DNA from: Flavobacteriaceae bacterium
GTDB taxonomy: Bacteria > Bacteroidota > Bacteroidia > Flavobacteriales > Flavobacteriaceae
DNA: 64,000 bases
Direction: 5' to 3'
NCBI GenBank assembly: GCA_018402135.1
Contig: JAGYJF010000005.1
Location: forward strand, 1-64,000
Part shown: positions 15,927 through 25,312 of the stretch, piece after piece
Layout of the letters: each line of letters opens with the position of its first letter
How positions within the stretch are numbered: the stretch's first letter is position 1
The notes under the pieces: model-generated
Database searches by the model: none
What the model saw: only the letters and a program-made list of their open reading frames with translations
Told to the model about the DNA's origin: nothing
Program-made: the position numbers and the translations under genes

Positions 15927-16769
15927 ATGAAAAATTTACGATTTTATTTAAACACAAGCATGGCTTTGCTGTTTATTTTAATCACAGCGAGCGGCTGTAC
16001 TGAAGACGACGCCGTAGTTGTGAATGATCAATCCCAGGATATGGTTGAAATGTCGCGAGCAACAGAGATGGATAACATAGATATGGTATTGGGCGACTTG
16101 GTAGTTAACAGCTTTCAGCAGCAGGAAAGTTCTAATGCAGATCGTTCTGTATATAACAACCAATTACCTGATTGTGTTACGATAACCGCGGTAGTGGCTC
16201 AAAATAATGTGAGTGTAACGCTAGATTTTGGCGATGAGGGTTGTTTGGTAAACGGCAATTTGATACGTGGACAGCTACTTATGACTTATGAACGCAATCC
16301 TGAAATGATGCAGGTATTAATTACCTATAACTTGGTTGATTTTTATTTCAATGCCAAAAATGTGATTGCCACGCGTACCATTTTAAGGGAGCGCTTTAAC
16401 GAACATAACAATCCGCAGTTTACACATACTTTAGATATGACGGTTATTTGGCCAACTGGCGCCCAAGCTTCAAGATCTGGTGAAAAAGTGCGGGAGTGGA
16501 TAGAAGGATTCGGTAGCGGTACCTTTGAAGATAATGTGTTTTTAATAACAGGGTTTTGGAACACTACTTTTGTAAATGGCAATTCTCATAATTATGAAGT
16601 GACCCTACCGTTAAGACGCGAAGTGACCTGTGCTCATTTTGTGAGTGGTTCTTTTAGCGTTGCACGCACTAATTTTGGTGGTGTTTTTGATTTTGGAGAT
16701 GGCAGTTGTGATAACCAAGCCACGTTTACCTTTAACAATGGCGAGGTGGTTCAGATTACTTTAAACTGA
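15927..16769 (+). CDS. Hypothetical lipoprotein
   Basis: A 280-residue protein with a signal peptide and lipobox (LLFILITASGC, then TEDD), so it is probably anchored in a membrane facing the periplasm or surface. The remainder is beta-rich and low in lysine, with repeated short words such as VTLDFGDEGC and FDFGDGSC, each including a cysteine that could form disulphides. I do not recognise a domain. The ATG at 15927 is chosen because it begins exactly at the signal peptide; upstream codons are not protein-like. It stands alone between rpsO and a terminator and is convergent with accD. Confidence 0.75.
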   Translation: MKNLRFYLNTSMALLFILITASGCTEDDAVVVNDQSQDMVEMSRATEMDNIDMVLGDLVVNSFQQQESSNADRSVYNNQLPDCVTITAVVAQNNVSVTLDFGDEGCLVNGNLIRGQLLMTYERNPEMMQVLITYNLVDFYFNAKNVIATRTILRERFNEHNNPQFTHTLDMTVIWPTGAQASRSGEKVREWIEGFGSGTFEDNVFLITGFWNTTFVNGNSHNYEVTLPLRREVTCAHFVSGSFSVARTNFGGVFDFGDGSCDNQATFTFNNGEVVQITLN

Positions 16770-16790
16770 TAAAAAAAGCCTAATAATAAA

Positions 16791-16820
16791 AAGGGCGAAC
16801 TGTGGAGTTCGCCTTTTTTT
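16791..16820. terminator. Bidirectional terminator between lipoprotein gene and accD
   Basis: GGCGAAC (16794-16800), loop TGTGGA, GTTCGCC (16807-16813) then eight T. The accD stop codon begins at the end of the T-run. Confidence 0.85.
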
Positions 16821-17677
16821 TATGCTCTTAATGGCTGATTTTTTATCAAATCGATATAGCGATTGATATTCTTTTTTAAATCTTTTCGATGGGTGATAAA
16901 ATCTAAAAAGCCATGTTCTAACAAAAATTCACTGGTTTGAAATCCGTCAGGTAGTTCTTTACCCGTGGTGTCTCTTACTACCCTTGGACCGGCAAATCCT
17001 ATCAAAGCGCCAGGCTCTGCAATATTGATATCGCCTAACATCGCAAAGGATGCAGTGGTACCACCTGTAGTAGGATCGGTACACAAAGATATGTAGGGAA
17101 TTTTAGCATCGGCCAATTGCGCCAGTTTTACCGATGTTTTGGCTAACTGCATTAGTGATAAGGCTGCTTCCATCATTCGGGCGCCACCAGATTTTGAAAT
17201 AATGAGTAATGGTATTTTTTTCTTCAAAGAATAATCGGCGGCACGGGCAATTTTTTCACCCACAACGCTACCCATAGATCCACCAATAAATGCGAAATCC
17301 ATACAAGCTACTACCAAATCTTGGCCCATAGACTTGCCTACAGCAGTGCGAACAGCATCTTTTAGATGGGTTTTTCGTTCCGCTTCTTTAAGTCGATCGC
17401 TATATTTCTTAGTGTCTTCAAACTTAAGAGGATCTTTAGAAGAAAGGTTGGCGTCTAATTCTTTAAACTTGTTATCGTCAAAGAGAATTTCGAAATATTC
17501 TTTACTACCTATTCTTACGTGGTAACCATCTTCAGGACTTACGTAGAAATTTCTTTCCAACTCATCGGTGTCGATTATTTTACCAGTAGGCGACTTGTAC
17601 CACAAGCCTTTTGGGGTGTCCTTTTTTTCTTCGGTGGTGGTGGTTATACCTTTTGTTTTTCGTTTAAACCAAGCCAT
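16820..17677 (-). CDS. accD: Acetyl-CoA carboxylase carboxyltransferase subunit beta, zinc-less form
   Basis: A 285-residue carboxyltransferase subunit that, with AccA, moves CO2 from biotin carboxyl carrier protein to acetyl-CoA to make malonyl-CoA. The crotonase-like core is clear ([52 protein letters not shown]). The N-terminal region aligns well with the zinc ribbon of E. coli AccD, but all four cysteines are replaced: S29, G32, S47 and D50 in KSPTGK and VSPEDG. It follows fbaA in the same direction with a 47-base gap, so the two are probably co-transcribed. Confidence 0.95.
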   Translation of the reverse strand: MAWFKRKTKGITTTTEEKKDTPKGLWYKSPTGKIIDTDELERNFYVSPEDGYHVRIGSKEYFEILFDDNKFKELDANLSSKDPLKFEDTKKYSDRLKEAERKTHLKDAVRTAVGKSMGQDLVVACMDFAFIGGSMGSVVGEKIARAADYSLKKKIPLLIISKSGGARMMEAALSLMQLAKTSVKLAQLADAKIPYISLCTDPTTGGTTASFAMLGDINIAEPGALIGFAGPRVVRDTTGKELPDGFQTSEFLLEHGFLDFITHRKDLKKNINRYIDLIKNQPLRA

Positions 17678-17724
17678 AATAATTCCAAAAATTAGTTAGT
17701 TGTCAATTTTAAAACAGGAGACAA

Positions 17725-18792
17725 TTACAAGGTGTTTACATTGTTTAAGTCTTCAAATGCTTGCTTTAGTCGCGCGATAAATGTATCTTCTCCTTTTCTT
17801 AACCAAACGCGCGGGTCGTAGTATTTTTTGTTGGGCACATCGCCGCCTTCAGGATTGCCTATTTGGGCTTGAAGATAGGCTTGTTTTTCCGACATATAAT
17901 CTCTAATACCACTCATGAATGCGTATTGCATATCGGTATCTATATTCATTTTAATAACACCATAGCCAATTGCTTCTCTAATTTCTTCAAGGGTTGAACC
18001 TGATCCGCCGTGGAAAACAAAATCGATATGGTTATCTTCAACTTTAAACTTTTGAGCTATATATTCTTGCGAGTTTTTAAGGATTTTAGGTGTTAACTTC
18101 ACATTTCCTGGTTTGTAAACGCCGTGTACATTTCCAAAAGCTGCTGCTATGGTAAAGTTTGGACTTATTTTACTCAGGTGTTCGTAGGCATAAGCGACTT
18201 CTGAAGGTTGGGTGTAGAGTTTAGAATCGTCAACATCGGTATTATCAACACCATCTTCTTCACCGCCGGTCACGCCTAGTTCTATTTCTAGGGTCATGCC
18301 CATTTTGCTCATTCTGCTTAAATAGTGTCCGCATATTTCGATGTTTTCTTCAAGGGGTTCTTCCGAAAGATCAATCATGTGCGAACTGTAAAGTGGTTTG
18401 CCAGTTTCTTTAAAGTGTTGTTCGCTGGCATCGAGCAATCCGTCTATCCAAGGCAATAATTTTTTGGCACAATGATCGGTATGAAGTATAACAGGCACGC
18501 CATAAGCTTCGGCTAATTGATGTACGTGTTTTGCACCTGCAATGGCACCTGCAATGGCCGCTTTTTGATTGTCATTACTAAGTCCTTTACCAGCATTAAA
18601 TTGTGCGCCGCCATTAGAAAATTGTATAATAACTGGCGCATTAAGTGCTGCTGCAGTTTCTAAAACGCCGTTAATGGTGTTGGAACCAATTACGTTTACT
18701 GCAGGTAAGGCAAATCCTTTTTCTTTTGCTAATTTGAAAATTGCTTGTACTTCCGTTCCTGTTGCTACCCCAGGTTTGATATTATGAGCCAT
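17725..18792 (-). CDS. fbaA: Fructose-bisphosphate aldolase, class II
   Basis: A 355-residue zinc-dependent aldolase of the E. coli FbaA type, cleaving fructose 1,6-bisphosphate in glycolysis and acting in reverse in gluconeogenesis. Diagnostic motifs are PVILHTDHCAKKLLPWIDG with the catalytic Asp and a zinc histidine, EIELGVTGGEEDGVDN, and FHGGSGST with the phosphate-binding loop, followed by KMNIDTDMQYAF. Length and composition are normal. A CAAAAATA sequence at 18818-18825 (TATTTTTG on the coding strand) is a good promoter element 26 bases before the start. accD follows. Confidence 0.96.
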   Translation of the reverse strand: MAHNIKPGVATGTEVQAIFKLAKEKGFALPAVNVIGSNTINGVLETAAALNAPVIIQFSNGGAQFNAGKGLSNDNQKAAIAGAIAGAKHVHQLAEAYGVPVILHTDHCAKKLLPWIDGLLDASEQHFKETGKPLYSSHMIDLSEEPLEENIEICGHYLSRMSKMGMTLEIELGVTGGEEDGVDNTDVDDSKLYTQPSEVAYAYEHLSKISPNFTIAAAFGNVHGVYKPGNVKLTPKILKNSQEYIAQKFKVEDNHIDFVFHGGSGSTLEEIREAIGYGVIKMNIDTDMQYAFMSGIRDYMSEKQAYLQAQIGNPEGGDVPNKKYYDPRVWLRKGEDTFIARLKQAFEDLNNVNTL

Positions 18793-18817
18793 AGTCGTTT
18801 CTGATTTAAATTAAGGT

Positions 18818-18825
18818 CAAAAATA
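18818..18825 (-). promoter_or_regulatory. -7 box for fbaA-accD
   Basis: CAAAAATA on the plus strand equals TATTTTTG on the coding strand, a full match to TAnnTTTG upstream of fbaA. Confidence 0.5.
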
Positions 18826-18882
18826 AAGAAAAATTAACTAAAAGGCTTACTAAATTACATAATTAGCTAGCCAACTGCTAAA

Positions 18883-21414
18883 CTAAAAAGGATAGTTGAT
18901 ACCGATATTGTAAACCGCATTGCCAAAATTATAATCCTTAAACCAACGGCTTCCGTTTTCAAGGGATGGATTGTAGGTTTTGAAACCGATGTCGCCTCTT
19001 AACACGAAGAAGGTGAAGTCGTAACGCAGTCCAAATCCTGAGCCAATAGCGATGTCTCTAAGAGAATTTAAGTTGGTGAAGGTTGCTTTAGGATCGTCAA
19101 TATCGTCTAGAACATTCCAGATATTGCCTGCATCAATAAACAAAGCCCCTAGGAAATTTCCCGAAACAGGAAAGCGGTATTCGGTACTAAAATGAAGTTT
19201 AAGGTTGGCTTCGTTAAACTCGTTGGTAGATGAGGTGCTTCCCGGACCAAGGTTGTAAGCCGTCCATGCTCTATTGTCGTTAGGTCCGCCGCCAAAGAAG
19301 CTTCGCGCAAAAGGAATATTTTCTGAGTTTCCATACGGAACGGCAATACCAAAATAGCTCCGAAATGCTAAGGTATTTTTGCGGCCTAATCCAAAGTATT
19401 TGATGTAATCGAATTCTGTTTTAATGTATTGTGAATAGTTAACGCCAAATAAGGACTCTCTTCCATCATCGGACACGTCAACATTTAGTACGTTAGAAAG
19501 TGATGACAGTAATAAGCCCGCCGATTCTAGTCGCATTTTAAAAATTGAAAAGTCATTATCAAACAGAGAAGTACGTTTGTCTTTTACATATGAAAAATTA
19601 GAACTAACAATAAGGTTATTTTCCGTTAATCTAATTTGACGTTGTTGTATATTACTGACTTCAACGAAGTCGGAATCGTTGGGATTTAAGTTGGTATTAC
19701 CGGTTAAGACATCGTTGATATAGAGGTTGGCACCTTCAGGAATTGGCAGTGTTTCTCCGGGGTTGATATAGTTATTGTTTAAAGCGATACTATTTAATCT
19801 ATTAAAAGAATTGGAATAAATATCGAAGTAATTATCGGGGTTCAAATTGCGAACAAATTGTACATTCATTAAATCGAGTGTATTGATAATTCCATCCGAA
19901 GGAAACCAATTATAGCCCAAACTTCCGGATAAGGTGCGTTTGTCTAGACCAATATTGGTTTGGCTGGTAGCTGACAAATTGATGCGCGTGGTTGGCGACA
20001 TAAACTTCGGGATAATTTTTTCGGTATTTATTGGAAAAAATAGTCTTGGAATGGTAAGTTTTAGATTGCCTCCAAATTCGTTAATGTTGAAAAAGGCATT
20101 ACCGCTTTCTGAGGCATCTCTTGAGGATCCTATAGAACCAATGGCTGAAATATCTAAGGTCTCAGCACCACGAAAAATATTTCTTATAATTAAACCTGTA
20201 CTAAAGGCAAAACCGATGGTTTGAATGTTGCTGGTGGCTACATCAAAATTAAATCCTAAATCGTATTTCTTTCGAGGCGAAAGGTACACATTAGCTATGA
20301 GTGTGGTGTCGTTGGTATTTTCTACATATTCAATACTCGGGTATCTAAAGGTGCGCAGTTGACTAATGTATCTATTGGTATTGGTGCGGTCGGTATCGCT
20401 AAAAAGATTGCCTTTGGTTATCAAAACAGCATCGGTTATGGCTTGTGGTCGGTACTTTAATTTATTTACGCTGTACAGATTGTAACCATTGTGGTTCACA
20501 GAATCTCTAATAGTGACGTCTTTGGTTTCGTAGTTAAAATCGGTAAAGATATTGACTTCTTTAATGGTGTATTTTTTGAATGGCTGTCTGGTTAAGGTAT
20601 CAATACCTTCCACACTTCTGTTTTGAATTTGAAGTTGGGTAAGTACGCGTCCTTTTTCTTCTAGGGTATCTATTTCAAACAACACATATTCTTGGCCAAA
20701 GTTGTAAAACCCTGAATTGCGCATCACTTCACTAATGCGTTTGCGCTCTTCGGTAAAGTTGCTTTCATCGTATTGTTGACCAAGTGCTATTTTGGAATCC
20801 TTGATGGTCGCTCTGTATGTTGAATCGATTAGCGGTGTACCAATTTTAGTACGGATGGTATCTAAAACCCAAGGCGTACCTCTGTTTACTTCATAGGTGA
20901 TTTGTGCCGTATTAGCGTCATCAGTTTCTAAGGTGTAAGCGGTTTTAGCATTAAACCAACCCTTGCTAAAATAGTAGCGTTTTAAGGTATTTACCGTTCT
21001 TTCGGCCCGTGCCTCGTTCACTATTACTGGTGCTTCCCCCGTGTTTTTTATCCAATTGTTAAACGCCAGCCGCGATTGAATATCTTTATCTAATTGTTTT
21101 CTGGATAATAATTTGGTTTTCCATGCAACTTTATCAGGATTTTGATAAATCTTTTCGTTTAGAATAGAATCTAGATTTGGTCGGGCTAGGTTGTAAAAAT
21201 GAAGTTTAATAGGAATACCTAAAAACCTGCTGTTTTCTTTTTGGGTGATGAAATTGCTTAGGGTTTCGGATTTGGTTTTTTTGCCATCAACGATAATACT
21301 TGTTTTTGTGAGTAATAGTTGATCTTCAGATAGCCGCTTTGTCGCATCACAGGAAGTTAATAAGCCAATGGCTATTATTGAAATGACAACATAAAATTTA
21401 CCGTTAAATCCCAA
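18883..21414 (-). CDS. TamL-like BamA-superfamily outer-membrane lipoprotein
   Basis: An 843-residue Omp85-superfamily protein. It starts with a lipoprotein signal (MGFNGKFYVVISIIAIGLLTSC), unlike BamA or TamA of proteobacteria; such lipid-anchored TamA relatives are called TamL in Bacteroidota. About residues 30-430 hold POTRA-like repeats (for example RTVNTLKRYYFSKGWFNAKT and KRISEVMRNSGFYNFGQEYV). The C-terminal half is a 16-strand-type barrel with the end FGLRYDFTFFVLRGDIGFKT and a terminal phenylalanine. It probably helps insert outer-membrane proteins with a TamB partner, which is not in this window. It is divergent from the rRNA methyltransferase gene. Confidence 0.85.
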   Translation of the reverse strand: MGFNGKFYVVISIIAIGLLTSCDATKRLSEDQLLLTKTSIIVDGKKTKSETLSNFITQKENSRFLGIPIKLHFYNLARPNLDSILNEKIYQNPDKVAWKTKLLSRKQLDKDIQSRLAFNNWIKNTGEAPVIVNEARAERTVNTLKRYYFSKGWFNAKTAYTLETDDANTAQITYEVNRGTPWVLDTIRTKIGTPLIDSTYRATIKDSKIALGQQYDESNFTEERKRISEVMRNSGFYNFGQEYVLFEIDTLEEKGRVLTQLQIQNRSVEGIDTLTRQPFKKYTIKEVNIFTDFNYETKDVTIRDSVNHNGYNLYSVNKLKYRPQAITDAVLITKGNLFSDTDRTNTNRYISQLRTFRYPSIEYVENTNDTTLIANVYLSPRKKYDLGFNFDVATSNIQTIGFAFSTGLIIRNIFRGAETLDISAIGSIGSSRDASESGNAFFNINEFGGNLKLTIPRLFFPINTEKIIPKFMSPTTRINLSATSQTNIGLDKRTLSGSLGYNWFPSDGIINTLDLMNVQFVRNLNPDNYFDIYSNSFNRLNSIALNNNYINPGETLPIPEGANLYINDVLTGNTNLNPNDSDFVEVSNIQQRQIRLTENNLIVSSNFSYVKDKRTSLFDNDFSIFKMRLESAGLLLSSLSNVLNVDVSDDGRESLFGVNYSQYIKTEFDYIKYFGLGRKNTLAFRSYFGIAVPYGNSENIPFARSFFGGGPNDNRAWTAYNLGPGSTSSTNEFNEANLKLHFSTEYRFPVSGNFLGALFIDAGNIWNVLDDIDDPKATFTNLNSLRDIAIGSGFGLRYDFTFFVLRGDIGFKTYNPSLENGSRWFKDYNFGNAVYNIGINYPF

Positions 21415-21538
21415 TGCTATTGATTAATTTAATTTTATAATTAGCGTGACTCAATTATCAAATATTAGTCCAAAAAGGTTTATTTTGTAAATCTAACAAA
21501 TCAATTAAATCAAACCGAACAAAAGTAAATACATTTTA

Positions 21539-22264
21539 ATGTTATCGCATAATCAAATAAAATTAATTAAGTCGTTAAAGCAAAAAAAGTACCGTCAGCA
21601 ATACGGGTTATTTGTAGTTGAAGGCTTGAAAAGTATTGTGGAGTTTGTAAACTCGACCTATGTGATTAAACATTTATTTACCAACGACGCCAGTTTTGCC
21701 GAGCAGTACGGCGGTGTAGAGGTGTCGGAAAAGCAATTGTCTCAAGTGAGTTATTTAAAATCGCCCAACAAAGCCTTGGCAGTATTTGAAATTCCGAAAC
21801 CTAAAGATATTGATTTTTCGAAGTTGATAGTGGTGCTAGATGGTATAAGTGATCCTGGAAATTTAGGCACCATTATTCGGTTGTGCGATTGGTTTGGTGT
21901 TCAAGATTTGGTATGCTCGCAGCACACGGCCGATTGCTACAACGAAAAAGTGGTTCAGGCTAGTATGGGTTCTTTAAGTCGGGTAAATGTAAGTTATGTA
22001 GATTTATTGGATTTTTTACAAGACTATCCACATCCTATTTTAGGGACCTTTATGAATGGTACAACCATTTATAATGCCGAACTTCCAGAAAAAGCTGCTG
22101 TTGTTATGGGTAACGAAGGTAATGGCATTTCAAAAGCAGTGGCAGCTTTAGTGACTTCCAAAATCAGTATTCCTCAGTTTGGTTTGCAGCAACCTACCGA
22201 AAGTTTAAATGTTGCCACCGCAACCGCCATAGTTTTAAACGAATTTAGGCGACTCTCTTATTGA
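21539..22264 (+). CDS. SpoU/TrmH-family RNA 2'-O-methyltransferase
   Basis: A 241-residue SAM-dependent methyltransferase of the SPOUT superfamily, probably acting on rRNA or tRNA ribose. An N-terminal substrate-binding segment (KKYRQQYGLFVVEGLKSI) precedes the trefoil-knot domain with motif 1 LDGISDPGNLGTIIRLCDWF, motif 2 VVMGNEGNGIS and motif 3 SIPQFGLQQPTESLNVATA. The target base cannot be read from the sequence; RlmB-like or TrmH-like are both possible. Its 3' end overlaps that of the convergent porT-like gene by seven bases. Confidence 0.9.
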   Translation: MLSHNQIKLIKSLKQKKYRQQYGLFVVEGLKSIVEFVNSTYVIKHLFTNDASFAEQYGGVEVSEKQLSQVSYLKSPNKALAVFEIPKPKDIDFSKLIVVLDGISDPGNLGTIIRLCDWFGVQDLVCSQHTADCYNEKVVQASMGSLSRVNVSYVDLLDFLQDYPHPILGTFMNGTTIYNAELPEKAAVVMGNEGNGISKAVAALVTSKISIPQFGLQQPTESLNVATATAIVLNEFRRLSY

Positions 22265-22971
22265 AAGGTAAAGTTAATAAACACACCACGGGTTTGCATA
22301 GACTGTACATTACCCGTCCATGGGCTATTGGGATCTACGTCTCTTATCAATTCATCATTTATCGCAAATACGCCGCGGATGGAAGGTGTGAATTTAAACC
22401 AGTATAAATAAATATCTATCCCAAATCCCAATTCGTAGAAGAGCATATTTTTTTTGGTCCGAAATTCATTGCCACTATTGTCTTCTGGATTGTCTTGATT
22501 ACTAGACAGGTTTAAAGCCGTTGAAAACCCACCGACAATAAAGGGTTTAAAATTATTGATACGCTTGGTGGAAAACTTCACCAGTAAAGGAAAATGGATG
22601 TAGGTCGATTTTACTTCGCGCAGCAAATCACTGTCATTAAAATCCAGTCCTTGAAAATAAAGTGGATCGTATTGTAAATTACGCTGGGTAATGATAAGTC
22701 CGGGTTCAAATCGAAGATTGATGTAGTCGTTAATGCGCAAGTCGGATATAAGACCCACGTTAAAGCCGCCGGTTCTTTCAATTAAAATATCGGGTAAATC
22801 TTGTTCGTATTCAAACTTAAAATCGTAGCTGTTAAAGCCCAAAAAGAATCCCCAAGTTAAGCGTTGCTTATCGAAATTTTCTTGGTTTAAAATCTTCTCT
22901 TTGCTAAAAAGCTGCGCCGATACAGACTGACTTATTACTAATAAACAAACTAAATAAAGTGTGTATTTCAT
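22258..22971 (-). CDS. porT: PorT-like outer-membrane beta-barrel protein
   Basis: A 237-residue protein with signal peptide (MKYTLYLVCLLVISQSVSA, cleavage before QLF) and alternating polar/apolar strands through to a C-terminal INFTFQ, typical of eight-stranded barrels in the PorT/OmpA-like family. PorT is required for type IX secretion in Porphyromonas, and its homologue SprT for gliding in Flavobacterium. The assignment rests on the order porT-ubiE, which I recall as conserved in Flavobacteriaceae, and on family-like features (GFFLGFNSYDFKF, RFEPGLIITQRN); a generic outer-membrane barrel is the alternative. It is probably co-transcribed with ubiE. Confidence 0.75.
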   Translation of the reverse strand: MKYTLYLVCLLVISQSVSAQLFSKEKILNQENFDKQRLTWGFFLGFNSYDFKFEYEQDLPDILIERTGGFNVGLISDLRINDYINLRFEPGLIITQRNLQYDPLYFQGLDFNDSDLLREVKSTYIHFPLLVKFSTKRINNFKPFIVGGFSTALNLSSNQDNPEDNSGNEFRTKKNMLFYELGFGIDIYLYWFKFTPSIRGVFAINDELIRDVDPNSPWTGNVQSMQTRGVFINFTFQ

Positions 22972-23093
22972 CTGTTTTATTTCTATGTTTTTAATGGTTA
23001 GATGGAATGTCTAACACTGGTTTGGTTGAAATCGTACAATTAATTAATGGGCATTTCATAAGCTTGTGTGCCATATTTTAATAGGTCATCCTT

Positions 23094-23822
23094 TTATTTT
23101 GATGCTGTATAAATAGTTGCTACACCAAAGGTTTTGGGATGATTTTCAACCTCTATAAACCCAACATTTCGTAAAATATTGTTTAAAACTTCACCAAATG
23201 GAAATACCGAGGCTGAATCACTTAAATACCGATACGCAAATTTATCTTTTGAAAAGACACGACCAATAGTAGGCAAGATTATTTTTGAATAAAATTTATA
23301 ACCTTGTTTAAAAGGCGTTTTTGTGGGTACCGAAGTTTCCAGAATTACAAAAATACCTTTAGGCTTGAGTACTCTTAGGATTTCGGCAAGTCCTTTTTCA
23401 AGATTTTCAAAGTTACGCACGCCAAAAGCTACAGTAATAGCATCGAAGCTGTTGTCTTCAAAAGGTAAATCTTCTGAATCGCCAATCACCATTTGGATGG
23501 TATTTTCAAGATGTTTCTTTTTAATTTTTTGACGTCCAACTTCCAACATGCCGTCGCTAATGTCTAAACCTATAATTTCACTTGCATTTGTGGCTGTGAG
23601 ACTTATGGCTAAATCGCCAGTTCCAGTTGCAATATCTAGAATAGACTTGGGTTGGTGTTTGGCCACGATCTCAACTACTTCTTTGCGCCACTTCACATCA
23701 ATACCAAAGCTAATAACGCGGTTTAATCCGTCGTATTCACCAGAAATGTTATCGAACATTTTAGTAACCTGTTCTTTTTTGTTGAGTTCACTGTCTTTAT
23801 ATGGATTTACTTTGGTAGACAT
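23094..23822 (-). CDS. ubiE: Demethylmenaquinone methyltransferase
   Basis: A 242-residue class I SAM methyltransferase that completes menaquinone synthesis (MenG activity); ubiquinone is not expected in this phylum. The SAM-binding sequence [14 protein letters not shown] is near residue 60, with the family motifs [22 protein letters not shown] at the N terminus split here as [11 protein letters not shown], and [18 protein letters not shown] plus [12 protein letters not shown]. Start at 23822 ([15 protein letters not shown]) is preferred over 23849, because a good -7 box at 23836-23843 would put transcription start between the two. The porT-like gene follows. Confidence 0.93.
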   Translation of the reverse strand: MSTKVNPYKDSELNKKEQVTKMFDNISGEYDGLNRVISFGIDVKWRKEVVEIVAKHQPKSILDIATGTGDLAISLTATNASEIIGLDISDGMLEVGRQKIKKKHLENTIQMVIGDSEDLPFEDNSFDAITVAFGVRNFENLEKGLAEILRVLKPKGIFVILETSVPTKTPFKQGYKFYSKIILPTIGRVFSKDKFAYRYLSDSASVFPFGEVLNNILRNVGFIEVENHPKTFGVATIYTASK

Positions 23823-23835
23823 GGCCTTTTTTTTG

Positions 23836-23843
23836 CAAATATA
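23836..23843 (-). promoter_or_regulatory. -7 box for ubiE
   Basis: CAAATATA on the plus strand (TATATTTG on the coding strand), 14 bases before the preferred start codon. Confidence 0.55.
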
Positions 23844-23930
23844 TGACAATCAAAATCCATAAAATACAAGCTTCCTTTAAATTTAACGTGCTTAAAAAAG
23901 ACCGCAATTAAAAATGGTGGTATATTTGTA

Positions 23931-23938
23931 AGTATTTT
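23931..23938 (+). promoter_or_regulatory. -7 box for trkA-trkH
   Basis: TATATTTG, a full match to TAnnTTTG, 15 bases before the trkA start. It is back-to-back with the ubiE box about 90 bases away. Confidence 0.55.
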
Positions 23939-23953
23939 TCAAGAAAAAGATAA

Positions 23954-25303
23954 ATGAAGATTATCATTGCTGGAGCAGGAGAAGTTGGATTTCATTTGGC
24001 CAAATTATTGTCGTATGAATCTCAGGAAATCACCTTAATAGACTCCAATAAATCCTGTCTTACCTACGCTTCTGAACATTTAGATATTCGAGTTTTAAAA
24101 GGCGATGCGACTTCTATCGCTATTTTAAAAGAAGCAAAAATTCAAGATTCAAAATTATTTATTGCCGTTACTTCTTCCGAAACCACTAATATTACGGCCT
24201 GCGTTTTGGCCAAACAGTTGGGAGCTGGCAGAACCATTGCAAGAATTGCCAATACCGAATTTATTGAACAAAAGGATATCGTAGGGTTCTCAAAATTTGG
24301 GATTGACGAATTGATCTCACCTGAATCGCTGGCGGCTGGTGAAATCGAGTTGCTTCTCAATCAATCTGGTTTTAACGATAGTTATGAATTTGATAATGGT
24401 GCTTTAACCATGTTGGGCTTGCGCTTATCGCGTACAGCGGCTTTTATAGATAAAAGTGTGAAAGATGCTGCCAATTTATTTAAGGATTTACATTTTATAC
24501 CGATTGCTATTCAAAGGTTTGGAACACAATACACCATTATTCCGCGTGGCGATACGGTTTTTAAAGAAGGCGATAAGGTGGTTTTTGTAACCTCGGAAGG
24601 TGGTGATAAGGAACTGTTTGAGCTTTCTGGAAAAGTGCGAACCGAAATAAAGAATGTCATGATTCTTGGCGGGAGTAAAATTGGATTTAAAACAGCCAAA
24701 GACTTATCCGAAGGCAAGTTTAAAGTTAAATTGGTAGAAAGCAACAAAAGTATTGCCTACGATTTGGCCGATGAGTTGCCAAATGTGTTAGTAATTCACG
24801 CCGATGGTAGAAATGTTGAGGTTTTAGAAGAAGAAAATATTGGCGATATGGATGCCTTTATTTCGGTTACTGGAAATTCTGAAACCAATATCATGTCTTG
24901 CCTACTGGCAAAATCAAAAGGCGTTAAGAAAACCATTGCTTTGGTTGAAAATATGGATTACTATCAACTCTCCCAATCTATTGGGATTGATACGCTCATC
25001 AATAAAAAACTTTTAGCTGCCAATAATATATTTAGGTACATTAGAAAAGGGGAAGTGGTTGCCATGACAAAATTGGCCAATATGAATGCGGAATTACTTG
25101 AGTTTGTGGTAAAACCCCATTCTAAAATTTGCAACAAGTTTATTAAAGATTTAGATTTTCCGCGATCGGCAATTATTGGTGGTATTATAAGAAATAATGA
25201 AGGCTTGATTCCTCTAGGCAATTTTAAAATTTTAGCCAACGATCGGGTAGTAGTCTGTTCGCTGCCGCAGTCTTTAGGAAAGGTAGAAAGTTATTTCAAC
25301 TAA
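23954..25303 (+). CDS. trkA: Trk potassium uptake regulator TrkA
   Basis: A 449-residue cytoplasmic subunit that gates the TrkH potassium channel. It contains two copies of the RCK arrangement: NAD/nucleotide-binding Rossmann domains begin with IIIAGAGEVGFHLAKLL at residue 2 and VMILGGSKIGFKTAKDL near residue 235, each followed by a C-terminal RCK ligand domain. Conserved D-x-x-x-D like segments (TLIDSNKSC; VKLVESNKS) contact the nucleotide. Length matches E. coli TrkA. The trkH gene begins nine bases after its stop, so the two form an operon. Confidence 0.95.
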   Translation: MKIIIAGAGEVGFHLAKLLSYESQEITLIDSNKSCLTYASEHLDIRVLKGDATSIAILKEAKIQDSKLFIAVTSSETTNITACVLAKQLGAGRTIARIANTEFIEQKDIVGFSKFGIDELISPESLAAGEIELLLNQSGFNDSYEFDNGALTMLGLRLSRTAAFIDKSVKDAANLFKDLHFIPIAIQRFGTQYTIIPRGDTVFKEGDKVVFVTSEGGDKELFELSGKVRTEIKNVMILGGSKIGFKTAKDLSEGKFKVKLVESNKSIAYDLADELPNVLVIHADGRNVEVLEEENIGDMDAFISVTGNSETNIMSCLLAKSKGVKKTIALVENMDYYQLSQSIGIDTLINKKLLAANNIFRYIRKGEVVAMTKLANMNAELLEFVVKPHSKICNKFIKDLDFPRSAIIGGIIRNNEGLIPLGNFKILANDRVVVCSLPQSLGKVESYFN

Positions 25304-25312
25304 CTTTTTTAT

